A stretch of DNA of 64,000 bases from Anaeropeptidivorans aminofermentans (GTDB lineage Bacteria > Bacillota > Clostridia > Lachnospirales > UBA5962). The notes under the pieces are model-generated. The model saw nothing but the letters and a program-made list of their open reading frames with translations. It was not told where the DNA came from and ran no database searches. Every line of letters starts with the position of its first letter. Position 1 is the stretch's first letter. Location: contig NZ_OW711693.1 in NCBI RefSeq assembly GCF_940670685.1, positions 2,480,001 to 2,544,000 of the forward strand. The letters are read 5' to 3'. The position numbers were made by a program, and so were the translations under genes. This document shows, one piece after another, positions 19,422 to 26,827 of the stretch.

Positions 19422-19935
19422 GACGAATGACCCTAATGCCTTTACCTGGGAAAAGCTTGGGGATATCAAAAAAGGCCGTGCATCTCTTGGGGAAGAAATG
19501 CCGGTTCTCATATATCGCTTAATGCAGTATACCATGCTTGATGTACTGAGTAAGTCTTACGGAAATAAAACAGCAAACGAGTATTTCCGTAAGTCCGGCT
19601 ATTTGGCCGGTACGGAGTTTGCAACTCATGTATTAGACGTACAGGTTGAATTCAGCGTTTTTGTAGCAAACCTTCAAAAGACAATGAAAGAATTGAAAAT
19701 TGGGATTTTGCGCATGGAAGATTATAATGAAACAACCGGAGAAATTGTTCTTACTGTCGGAGAGGACCTTGATTGCAGCGGGCTTCCTATTACTAACGAA
19801 ACCGTATGTTATTATGATGAAGGCTTTATCTCCGGTATCCTTGAAGTCTATACCGGTAAAAAATATGATGTCCGGGAAATTGATTGCTGGGCTACAGGAG
19901 ACAGAGTTTGCCGGTTCCGAGGCGTAGTGGAGTAA
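19402..19935 (+). CDS. V4R-domain protein
   Basis: 177 residues, with GGAGGATTTATACC before ATG 19402 inside the end of the HD-GYP gene, so the two are translationally coupled. The C-terminal ~100 residues fit the V4R (4-vinyl reductase-like) domain, a ligand-binding fold, with the paired cysteines CWATGDRVCRF near the end. The N-terminal part is predicted helical and could dimerise. There is no DNA-binding or enzymatic domain attached. Such proteins bind small hydrophobic ligands, metals or haem-like cofactors. I infer a soluble sensor partner of the cyclic-di-GMP enzyme. Family assignment fairly sure; role inferred. Confidence 0.75.
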   Translation: MTNVPNKTNDPNAFTWEKLGDIKKGRASLGEEMPVLIYRLMQYTMLDVLSKSYGNKTANEYFRKSGYLAGTEFATHVLDVQVEFSVFVANLQKTMKELKIGILRMEDYNETTGEIVLTVGEDLDCSGLPITNETVCYYDEGFISGILEVYTGKKYDVREIDCWATGDRVCRFRGVVE

Positions 19936-20369
19936 ATTTCTTATAAAACAGGAGAAAATACTTATTCACGATAGCTATGTTCTTCGGAAACAGTATTATT
20001 TTTGCGGCAATGTAAATATGCGTTTTTTCCTATTTCATTTTAAATTTACTATAAAATAAAAAAGAGCTGTTTTGACTGTAATAGTCCGCATAAATCAATC
20101 ATAAACCATATAAGGTATTACCGCATATAAAGCCAAAAGCCACAGTCATAAAAATAAATTAAAAAGCCTTTCTCGAGCTGCTTTTGCTTAGTTTATAAAC
20201 TACTAAAGCAGCTTTCTTATCCCTTTAATCTAAAAATATCCCTTGACTTTCCCCCTACTGGAAGATGTATGATACAGATAATCTCGAGATTGCCGTTAAC
20301 AAATTTATCTTTAAATTTATTAACCATAAAAGGGCCCCTAACTTAAAAATGATGCATAAGCTTACGCTT
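19936..20369. other. Spacer after the sensory island
   Basis: No gene. Contains a fragment with a repeat-like end (AAATTTACTATAAAA, 20042-20056) and a hairpin at 20176-20216 whose arms AGCTGCTTT and AAAGCAGCT enclose TAGTTTATAAACTA, itself a palindrome. The latter could end the V4R transcript. Confidence 0.45.
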
Positions 20370-20612
20370 TATAGTAAATTTAAAGTTAAACAGTAACAAA
20401 ACCGTATATTCGCAAGGATTCAAAAATGTACCTTTTCCGAAGGAAATCCGTGTTTTTATACTACGCGAACTTGGAAAAGGATACAAGCGTAAGCCTGCAA
20501 ATCTTTTTAAGTGAGCATCTTCTTTTCGTTATCAAACTTGCTTTTTGTTTAGTAACGATGAATCCGTAGGAAATCGGTTTTTGTTGCTTCTGTATAAGAA
20601 ATTTACTTTATA
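20370..20612. repeat. Dispersed palindromic repeat, class B, long copy
   Basis: Starts TATAGTAAATTTAAAGTT and includes CAGTAACAAAACCGTATATT and CCGAAGGAAATCCG, ends TTTTTGTTGCTTC...AAATTTACTTTATA. The ends are inverted repeats of each other and match the copies at 22859 and 25309. This copy carries about 100 bp of extra internal sequence (20450-20560). It sits directly upstream of the MerR gene. Confidence 0.65.
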
Positions 20613-20653
20613 TTCATTTTAAGTTCCCTAAGTATACTATTGGAGTGAAGAAA

Positions 20654-21460
20654 TTGTTATCAATTGGAAATTTTTCAAAAATAGCGAACATTACCACAAA
20701 AACCCTTCGGTACTATGATGAAATTGGCCTTTTAAAGCCAAGTCACGTAGACAGCGATACAGGATATCGATTCTATGACGTATCACAGCTTGAAAGCATC
20801 CTTCTCATTAGTAAATTGAAGGCTTATGATTTTTCATTGGAGGAAATAGCACAGGTTCTTAATAACCCAAAGGATAACGCATTTATTCTCTCAGCTATCA
20901 AACAAAAGAAGTTGCTCATTGAAACCATAATTTCAAACTATACCCATGTCCTAAAATGGATGGATGATGATATTTTAAATCTGGAAAGGGGAAATTATTT
21001 TATGTCTTATCTTGATAATATTGAGGTTAAGCTCACAGAAACAAAACCTATGAATATCTTATATATCCGAGAAAAAATCAATATAAAAGAATACGAAAAT
21101 TATATCCGTAACCTGCAAAAAAGAGTAACAGAAGAAAAGCTTACGCCTGTAGGCCCCCCTATGTCCATTTATCATAGTGAGGAATTTAACCCTGAAAGCT
21201 ATGATGTGGAAATAGCCGTTCCGGTGAAGGAAGTTATCAAAGGCACAAGAGACTTTCCTTCGTTTTTATGCGCTCATGCAACTTTAAAGGGGGATTACAG
21301 CGGTCTTACATCTGTATACTCAAAAATACGAGAATGGATTGAAGCAGAAGGATATATTGCCTCAGCTGCCGCTTTTGAAATCTATACAACGGACCCTGCC
21401 CAAACTCCGCCGGAAGAAAACATTACAGAAGTTTATTTGCCTGTGAAGAAATTGAGCTGA
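20654..21460 (+). CDS. MerR-family regulator with GyrI-like effector domain
   Basis: 268 residues from TTG 20654 (GGAG 8 bases upstream; a GTG at 20645 overlaps that signal). N-terminal MerR winged helix (SIGNFSKIANITTKTLRYYD, EIGLLKP, GYRFYD), a dimerisation helix to about residue 120, and a C-terminal GyrI/BmrR-type drug-binding domain (about 125-268). Proteins of this shape sense hydrophobic or cationic compounds and turn on efflux genes by twisting promoters with long spacers. No efflux gene is adjacent, so its targets lie elsewhere or it may regulate itself. A clear terminator follows, making it monocistronic. Confidence 0.88.
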   Translation: MLSIGNFSKIANITTKTLRYYDEIGLLKPSHVDSDTGYRFYDVSQLESILLISKLKAYDFSLEEIAQVLNNPKDNAFILSAIKQKKLLIETIISNYTHVLKWMDDDILNLERGNYFMSYLDNIEVKLTETKPMNILYIREKINIKEYENYIRNLQKRVTEEKLTPVGPPMSIYHSEEFNPESYDVEIAVPVKEVIKGTRDFPSFLCAHATLKGDYSGLTSVYSKIREWIEAEGYIASAAAFEIYTTDPAQTPPEENITEVYLPVKKLS

Positions 21461-21536
21461 TAAAAGAGCTCATTTTCAAAAAATAATTGGTTTTAAAATA
21501 AAATACTTCTTTAAAATAAGTTGAATAATCTAGTGC

Positions 21537-21573
21537 AAAAGCCTTGAAATGAGAAGATTTCAAGGCTTTTTAT
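21537..21573 (+). terminator. Terminator of the MerR gene
   Basis: AAAAGCCTTGAAAT (21537-21550) and ATTTCAAGGCTTTT (21557-21570) form a 14-bp stem with a 6-base loop, followed by T residues. Confidence 0.85.
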
Positions 21574-21607
21574 ATTATTTTATCTGATAGCAAAGACTAA
21601 TATTAAC

Positions 21608-21737
21608 TATAGTCAAATAGTTTAATTAAAGTAACAAAAATCGTATATTTTGGATGGCTTAATATAAGCGTTTCTATTATATTAAGCCGTTTATAAAAAA
21701 TAGATTTTTGTTACTACTTTAAGGCTATTTCACTATG
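21608..21737. repeat. Dispersed palindromic repeat, class A
   Basis: 130 bp. Outer arms TATAGTCAAATAG / CTATTTCACTATG, then GTAACAAAAATC / ATTTTTGTTAC, then GGCTTAATATAA / ATATTAAGCC around the centre. Same length and order as the copy at 52820-52949, with partner copies at 29391 and 25491. The whole element folds as one long hairpin, like a MITE. Confidence 0.75.
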
Positions 21738-21844
21738 ATTGCTGTTTAATCTAATTCCTTTTCTTTATTTTCTTCGGCGCTTTTTTATGGATTGTTTTAT
21801 TAGTTTCTTATAATGGCAATTAGTTAATTTAGAAAATAGCAAGG

Positions 21845-21874
21845 AAAAATACTGCTTCTATAAGCAGTATTTTT
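21845..21874 (-). terminator. Terminator of the AraC gene
   Basis: AAAAATACTGCTT and AAGCAGTATTTTT pair perfectly around a 4-base loop, 12 bp after the AraC stop. The stem ends in T residues on both strands, so it can work in both directions. Confidence 0.8.
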
Positions 21875-21885
21875 CCCGAATAGCC

Positions 21886-22794
21886 TTATTCATATTTATA
21901 TTCTCTGACGGGTCTTCCTTCAATATAGCCCCTTGAACCACTTGGCGCAAATTGAAAGCGCGGGCCGTCTTCCGGTGCAAACTCCCATCCATAGTTTTTA
22001 GGGTCATAGCGATTTATAGCTTCCCATACAATTTTTATGGCTTCCTCAAAATTATCCTCTTCAAAAGGCTCCCCTTGAAAAACCATATATTTGCATTTAG
22101 GCAAATCAATAATATCAAAGCCTTCGGGAATTTCACCGGAAAATTCATAGGGCACTTCAACAGCCTGACAGTATTCAGATGTTCCGGGCTTACGCATGTT
22201 TTCCGGCAGCCATACGCCTATGGACTCGTTTAACGCCCCCTTAATGCTTTCAAGAATACCCCATACATCGCACCCTGCTTCTTCGCAGTATTCAAAATAG
22301 CCTTTTGCTTTTATTCCTCTTTTTAATATAAGCTTTCTTTTGGGCCGTTCAATAACCTGTGTAAATACAACTGAATTTAGCATCGTATCATTTCCTTTCT
22401 TAACCTGATTATAAGAATGGGTAATGGGATAATAGGAAAAATATTGTACCGGCGGAGCGTTTTTCCGATAATTTCTAGGGGTTATGCCAAACTGCTTTGT
22501 AAACGCCTTTGTAAAACCTTCATGAGTGCCGAAGGCCGATTCCAGCGCAATGTCAAGAATGCTTTTATTTGAATCGCGAATTTTCTTTGCCGCTTCTGAA
22601 AGCCTTACAGCACGGATATATTCAAAAGGCGTTTTTCCTACAAGCTCAGTAAAAGCCCTTAGGGAGTGCCACGGTGAATATAAAGCTGATTTGGCCAAAG
22701 CCTCAAGACTCATTTCTTCATGATAGTGAGCCATAATATAATCTTGCATACGGCGTACCGCCTCTATTGTTTCTCGTTTTTCCTCCATTATCAT
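21886..22794 (-). CDS. AraC-family regulator with GyrI-like domain
   Basis: 302 residues from ATG 22794; GTG 22797 or ATG 22788 are alternatives, and GGGTG upstream fits the last best. N-terminal double helix-turn-helix of AraC type (EEMSLEALAKSALYSPWHSL and SILDIALESAFGTHEGFTKA), then a C-terminal GyrI-like effector domain (about 130-302; VERPKRKLILKRG, EYCQAVEVPYEF). This is the Rob-like/TipA-like architecture that senses small molecules and drugs. Single gene on the minus strand, between dispersed repeats; target genes not visible. Three nearby regulators (20654, here and 23216) have similar multidrug-sensing shapes. Confidence 0.9.
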   Translation of the reverse strand: MIMEEKRETIEAVRRMQDYIMAHYHEEMSLEALAKSALYSPWHSLRAFTELVGKTPFEYIRAVRLSEAAKKIRDSNKSILDIALESAFGTHEGFTKAFTKQFGITPRNYRKNAPPVQYFSYYPITHSYNQVKKGNDTMLNSVVFTQVIERPKRKLILKRGIKAKGYFEYCEEAGCDVWGILESIKGALNESIGVWLPENMRKPGTSEYCQAVEVPYEFSGEIPEGFDIIDLPKCKYMVFQGEPFEEDNFEEAIKIVWEAINRYDPKNYGWEFAPEDGPRFQFAPSGSRGYIEGRPVREYKYE

Positions 22795-22858
22795 CACCCG
22801 AAATCATCATACCATGATTCTCACAGATTTTTCTTGAACTCAATTGCTAAATTAATCC
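22795..22858. other. Leader of the AraC gene
   Basis: Short AT-rich region that must hold the AraC promoter. It borders a class B repeat, which extends to 23019. No clear -35/-10 pair could be fixed. Confidence 0.3.
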
Positions 22859-23019
22859 CAGTAAATTTAAAATGAAACAGAACAAAATCGTTTAAAGCGT
22901 GAAATTCAAGATGCCCCATGTACTTAAGTATCAAGTCTGGATTTATGTAAACAAATCTATATTTATTCTTTAAGAAATAGGCTTTTGTTGCTTTCTTATA
23001 AGAAATTTACTGCACTATA
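22859..23019. repeat. Dispersed palindromic repeat, class B, diverged
   Basis: CAGTAAATTTAAAATGAAACAG... at the left and GAAATAGGCTTTTGTTGC...AAATTTACTGCACTATA at the right are inverted repeats matching class B. The middle is diverged and includes a stretch also seen near 8281-8340 (GGATTTATGTAAACAAATC). Confidence 0.55.
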
Positions 23020-23215
23020 ACATCTTTTATACTAAAATATAGCAGCTTATTGAAATATTGTCCATTCAAAAGAATATGCAGGAAATTCTTTTTATTTCAC
23101 TATAGTTTTTGTTAAAAAAGTAGCTAAGTTTGACTGTTTTTGCTATACTAAAAATAAAATGTATTAAAAAAGCTGTACAAGCAATACTTATAATATAGTG
23201 ATGGCGGTGAAAAGT

Positions 23216-24055
23216 GTGGATATTCAAAAGCTTACAATCGGACAAATGGCTGAGCTAAACCATGTGACCTGCCAAACCCTTCGCCACTATGATAAGGAAG
23301 GTTTGCTGAAGCCCTATTTTGTTGATTTACAAAGCGGATATCGGTATTACCATATTAATCAAAGCGCAAGGCTGGATATGATTCAATATTTAAAAGCCTG
23401 CGGGGTTCCCTTGGCGGCAATTAAGCGCCAGCTTGAAGCCGATAATCCAAAACAGTTCTATGACTATCTTGTAAAACAGCTTAACGCAATTGAAGACACA
23501 ATAAGCCTGCTTAACAGCAGTAAAATGTCTATCCTTCGCACAATTTCAAATTATGAAAAATATGAATCCCTTCCAAAAGATGCAACAATCTTCTTTGAAT
23601 ACATACCGGAGCGCTTTATTTACAAATACACCTCCCCTAATAATTTTTTTGAGCAGGACGATTCAGGCTATGAAATGATGCTTCGTGAACTTAAGAAAAA
23701 TTTGTATGACAAAAATCTTCCTCCAAGTTATTTCTGCAATGTGGGAACAATTATTAAAAAGGCTTATCTTGAAAAGAAAACGCTTTTTTCAAATGAAGTA
23801 TTCGTATTTGTAGATAAAAAATCCTCTATTGACTATGAAACCGAGGTTCTTTCCCAAGGTATGTATATTTGCTTATGCTCCGATGACTTTTATCGGGAAG
23901 CAGAATTTGCTCTGGAACTATTAAATAAAATAAAAAACATGAATTATGTCATTGTGGGCGATTATATATGTGAAGTTATTGCCGAATTTCCGGCTATGAA
24001 CCATATTTCTCGGAAAATGTTTTATAAAATACAAATCCCTGTAAAATTAAAATGA
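23216..24055 (+). CDS. MerR-family transcriptional regulator
   Basis: 279 residues from GTG 23216, chosen because GGCGGTGA (23203-23210) is a near-ideal Shine-Dalgarno with proper spacing; in-frame ATG 23201 and GTG 23198 lack one. MerR helix-turn-helix (LTIGQMAELNHVTCQTLRHY, then DKEGLLKPYFVDLQSGYRYY) and coiled-coil dimer helix, then a ~150-residue C-terminal domain weakly like GyrI domains. It ends 89 bp before the ord-like gene, whose promoter has a 19-bp spacer with a dyad, the shape recognised by MerR proteins. I infer that it controls that gene in response to a metabolite. Confidence 0.88.
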   Translation: MDIQKLTIGQMAELNHVTCQTLRHYDKEGLLKPYFVDLQSGYRYYHINQSARLDMIQYLKACGVPLAAIKRQLEADNPKQFYDYLVKQLNAIEDTISLLNSSKMSILRTISNYEKYESLPKDATIFFEYIPERFIYKYTSPNNFFEQDDSGYEMMLRELKKNLYDKNLPPSYFCNVGTIIKKAYLEKKTLFSNEVFVFVDKKSSIDYETEVLSQGMYICLCSDDFYREAEFALELLNKIKNMNYVIVGDYICEVIAEFPAMNHISRKMFYKIQIPVKLK

Positions 24056-24074
24056 TATTTTCTTAACAAAGTGA

Positions 24075-24105
24075 TTGACTTTATTCTTACAATAAGGTTT
24101 ATAAT
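24075..24105 (+). promoter_or_regulatory. MerR-type promoter of the ord-like gene
   Basis: TTGACT (24075-24080), a 19-bp spacer and TATAAT (24100-24105). The spacer carries the inverted repeat TTATT-CTTAC-AATAA. Overlong spacers with a central dyad are typical of MerR-activated promoters. Confidence 0.65.
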
Positions 24106-24144
24106 GAAATTGTCCACAATTTATAATGTTAGGAGGTATTATAA

Positions 24145-25224
24145 ATGAATCGAAAAGTTAGAGCTGCCCAGTATGGCTGCGGTAAAATGAGTGTTTACCT
24201 TATGCGCTATCTACTGGAAAAGGGCGCGGAAATCGTAGCGGCCTTTGATGTTAATCCTGCCGTTATCGGCAAGGATATCGGTGACATTATCGGAGGAGAT
24301 AAGGTAGGCGTAATTGTTTCAGATGCTAAAGACGCCGGCCGGATTTTAAAAGAGCTTAAGCCTGATGTATGTGTAGTAGCAACAATGAGTACAATGGCGG
24401 ATATAAAAGATGCATTCACAATTTGTGCCGAAAGCGGAGTAAATGCCATTTCCACATGTGAAGAAGCTTTATATCCATGGAACTCTTCACCGGATATTAC
24501 AAAAGAGCTTGATGCGCTTGCCAAGAAAAACGGCTGTACTTTAGCAGGAAGCGGTTACCCCGATATGTATTGGGGTGTGCTTATTGATACCCTTGCAGGC
24601 TCCATGCATAAGATAACAGGCATAAAAGGAAGCAGCAGCTACAATGTTGAAGACTATGGCATTGCTTTGGCAAAAGGCCACGGCGCAGGATTAACCATAG
24701 ACGAATTCACCAAAGAAATCGGCAATTATAACGATTTATCCTCTGATGAAATTAAAAAGCTTGTTGAAAGCGGCTCTTATATTCCAAGCTATATGTGGAA
24801 CCAGAACGGCTGGCTTTGCAGCAAAATGGGCCTTACCCCTATTTCTCAAACTCAGATATGCGTTCCCACAACCCATAGCGAAGATTTGCATTCCGAAACC
24901 TTAGGTATGACCATAAAAGCCGGAGATGCAACAGGCATGTCTGCAATTGTTACTACTAAAACAGCCGAAGGAATTACCCTCGTAACAGAATGCATCGGAA
25001 AAGTATATGCGCCCAATGAATTTGATAAAAATGAATGGACATTTTACGGTGAACCTGAAACCACCAATATCTGCAATAGGCCCGCTACGGTAGAGCTTAC
25101 ATGCGCAAATCTCGTAAACCGTATTCCTGCTCTTATAAACAGTGCTCCAGGATACATTTCTACAGACAAGATGCCGAATAACCGTTATCTTGTAAGGCCC
25201 CTTAATGAATATGTAATCGGATAA
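24145..25224 (+). CDS. ord: 2,4-diaminopentanoate dehydrogenase-like NAD(P)-dependent enzyme
   Basis: 359 residues, start set by AGGAGG 8 bases upstream. N-terminal Rossmann fold related to dihydrodipicolinate reductases (RAAQYGCGKMSVYLMRYLLE, FDVNPAVIGKDIGDIIG, VATMSTMADI), then a catalytic/dimer domain with the family motif SGYPDMYWGVL. The length and motifs match the 2,4-diaminopentanoate dehydrogenase family of clostridial ornithine fermentation (Stickland-type), which deaminates 2,4-diaminopentanoate to 2-amino-4-oxopentanoate. The usual ortAB and oraSE partners are absent here, so the substrate may be another amine or amino acid. The strong terminator after it and the MerR promoter before it make it a single regulated unit. 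Confidence 0.8.
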   Translation: MNRKVRAAQYGCGKMSVYLMRYLLEKGAEIVAAFDVNPAVIGKDIGDIIGGDKVGVIVSDAKDAGRILKELKPDVCVVATMSTMADIKDAFTICAESGVNAISTCEEALYPWNSSPDITKELDALAKKNGCTLAGSGYPDMYWGVLIDTLAGSMHKITGIKGSSSYNVEDYGIALAKGHGAGLTIDEFTKEIGNYNDLSSDEIKKLVESGSYIPSYMWNQNGWLCSKMGLTPISQTQICVPTTHSEDLHSETLGMTIKAGDATGMSAIVTTKTAEGITLVTECIGKVYAPNEFDKNEWTFYGEPETTNICNRPATVELTCANLVNRIPALINSAPGYISTDKMPNNRYLVRPLNEYVIG

Positions 25225-25234
25225 TAAATATATA

Positions 25235-25286
25235 AAGCCCTAAACCAAGCTCTTACAACAGAGATTGATTTAGGGCTTATTTTTTA
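25235..25286 (+). terminator. Terminator of the ord-like gene
   Basis: AAGCCCTAAA / TTTAGGGCTT with inner arms CAA/TTG and CTCT/AGAG, followed by a run of six Ts. Confidence 0.88.
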
Positions 25287-25308
25287 GGCTAAAGTAAAAT
25301 AATTTGCT

Positions 25309-25451
25309 TATAGTAAATTTAAAGTTAAATAGTAGCAAAACCGTATCGTATATTCACGAAGGCTCAAAAAAGTACCGTTTCCGAAGGAAATCCGTTTTTT
25401 TGAGCCTGCCGGGAAAGGCTTTTGCTGCTTCTTCATAATAAATTTACTATA
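25309..25451. repeat. Dispersed palindromic repeat, class B
   Basis: Starts TATAGTAAATTTAAAGTT, contains AGTAGCAAAACCGTAT and TTTCCGAAGGAAATCCG, ends TTTTGCTGCTTC...AATTTACTATA. The ends are inverted repeats. It is the cleanest short class B copy in the window. Confidence 0.7.
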
Positions 25452-25571
25452 CAGCAACAAAGCTCTTTTTAGCTTTGCTGACTATAAGCGGCTTAATATA
25501 AGCGCTTCTATTATATTTAAGCCGTTTATGAAAAATAGGTTTTGTTACTGCCTTAAAGCTGTTTTACTGTA
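25452..25571. repeat. Truncated class A repeat abutting a class B copy
   Basis: 25491-25571 match the right half of the class A element (GCTTAATATAAGCGCTTC...TTAAGCCGTTTATGAAAAATAGG...GTTTTACTGTA). The left half is replaced by a small hairpin (AGCAACAAAGCT / AGCTTTGCTG, 25453-25480). Four repeat units in a row fill this spacer. Confidence 0.6.
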
Positions 25572-25572
25572 T

Positions 25573-25740
25573 TAGGACGTGTTCCCACTATATAAATATG
25601 CAGATAAAATGGGCGGTATTTAGCCAAACAAGGAAGCGTTGACGACGCATACTGGAAGGAGTCTGCTAGGAAACGCTGACATAGTATGGCTAAATAGCGC
25701 CTTTTTAGATGCTTGCTTAGATTAGCGGGAACACACCCTA
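25573..25740. repeat. 168-bp palindromic element with TAGGRYGTGTTCCC ends
   Basis: Terminal inverted repeats TAGGACGTGTTCCC (25573-25586) and GGGAACACACCCTA (25727-25740). Inside, GGCGGTATTTAGCCA and TGGCTAAATAGCGCC pair, then GTATGC-type inner arms. It codes for nothing and is unlike class A or B. It looks like a MITE or REP-type element. Confidence 0.65.
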
Positions 25741-25775
25741 GGTTTTATACCGGAGTATCTCTATGCAATATAAGT

Positions 25776-26513
25776 TTATATGCCCTTTGTTAAAAGTGCC
25801 ATCCCATGATAAGTTAAAATTAAACCTACAAGGCATGCTAAAAGAGGTGCTGCAATATTAGCCCATTTCGTAATCTTTTTGTTTATAACCCTATAAAGAT
25901 AATCAAATTTATCCTGTGCCTTTATATAAACAAAATATAAAATAATCAACGGCATTGTATATATGATGTTATATATAACAAGTATGAAGGATAGCTGTAA
26001 AAAGGTAAGCTTATAATTAAAAAGAATAGCCAGAAAAGCAAAATACGGTAAAGCCGTTGTCAGTTCAGAAATTGTTGCACCGATGCCTAAGGCCATTAAA
26101 GCTCTGGGCGATACGGATTTTATTTTAACAGATGTTTCTTTTATAGATTCTGTTATTTTATCCCCCTCTTTTGCCACAGCGCTTATATGCTTTTTAAGGG
26201 TCTCTATTTTGTTGTTTTGAATTAAAAGCCCCGCCCCAATGAGAAAGCCTATGCCAAGAATGATTTCCGCAATAAATAAGACTTGCCCATACTCTTCTAT
26301 AAACATGCTTAATATTTTTCCAATAAAAGATATAAGCCCGAAATATGCAAGAAAACCTCCTATAAGATTTGTAACACCTGTCGGTATAATAAAATACCAA
26401 ATATCCTTTGGTTTTTTGACCATTCCCTGCAATACGAATTGCTGAGTAATGGCAAAAGGGTTAAGGCTGTCGGCTGCACTTGTTAAAACAGTTGAAATTA
26501 ATAATCCCCACAT
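25776..26513 (-). CDS. GAP-family integral membrane protein under riboswitch control
   Basis: 245 residues; GGAGG upstream of ATG 26513. Six or so membrane segments with the early motif DSLNPFAI and a polar cytoplasmic loop in the middle (NNKIETLKKHISAVAKEGDK). The shape and motif match the GAP/SfLAP family (related to LysE-type and CcdA-type exporters), whose best known members move lipids in mycobacteria. Here a ykkC-class riboswitch ends 24 bp before the start codon, so I infer an export or transport role for the riboswitch ligand (probably guanidine) or for a related compound. This is not one of the usual guanidine exporters (small multidrug resistance type). Confidence 0.75.
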   Translation of the reverse strand: MWGLLISTVLTSAADSLNPFAITQQFVLQGMVKKPKDIWYFIIPTGVTNLIGGFLAYFGLISFIGKILSMFIEEYGQVLFIAEIILGIGFLIGAGLLIQNNKIETLKKHISAVAKEGDKITESIKETSVKIKSVSPRALMALGIGATISELTTALPYFAFLAILFNYKLTFLQLSFILVIYNIIYTMPLIILYFVYIKAQDKFDYLYRVINKKITKWANIAAPLLACLVGLILTYHGMALLTKGI

Positions 26514-26537
26514 GTAGTTTCCTCCTTATTTTTAAGC

Positions 26538-26662
26538 AAAAAAATAAGCCTAGGAGTTTCAATAACTCCTAGGCTTTTATCCCACCGTGTACACAATATA
26601 AAATTGTGCGTTTTCTCTCGGACCAGACTAATAATTTATATTACGGAACCCTAGAAAACTAA
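26538..26662 (-). promoter_or_regulatory. ykkC-class riboswitch, probably guanidine-I
   Basis: Reading the minus strand, the conserved blocks occur in order: TCTAGGGTTCCG, then TCTGGTCCGAGAG, then ACACGGTGGGATAAAAGCC, which are the signature of ykkC aptamers. A terminator stem (26546-26558 / 26564-26576, AAGCCTAGGAGTT arms) and a seven-T run (26538-26544) follow directly, and the 5' arm of the terminator includes the last aptamer bases. So ligand binding should block termination and switch the gene on. The block sequences fit guanidine-I better than the ppGpp or PRPP subtypes, but subtype should be tested. Confidence 0.88.
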
Positions 26663-26827
26663 ATAAGTATTCTGATGTGCTGTTATCATATCAAAAAGTC
26701 TGTAATCTGTCAACATTTCCGTATCTTTGTAAATCAACAAAGAGAAATTACCCGCAAATTAAAGTAATATTTATTAATCCCTTTCCAAGAAAGCAGTCAT
26801 AAAGCCCTTTTATTACTATATGTTTTC

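Larger units (their letters stand above)
21574..21885. other. Spacer between convergent regulators
   Basis: 312 bp with no gene. It is taken up largely by the 130-bp class A palindromic repeat (21608-21737) and the AraC terminator. Confidence 0.6.
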
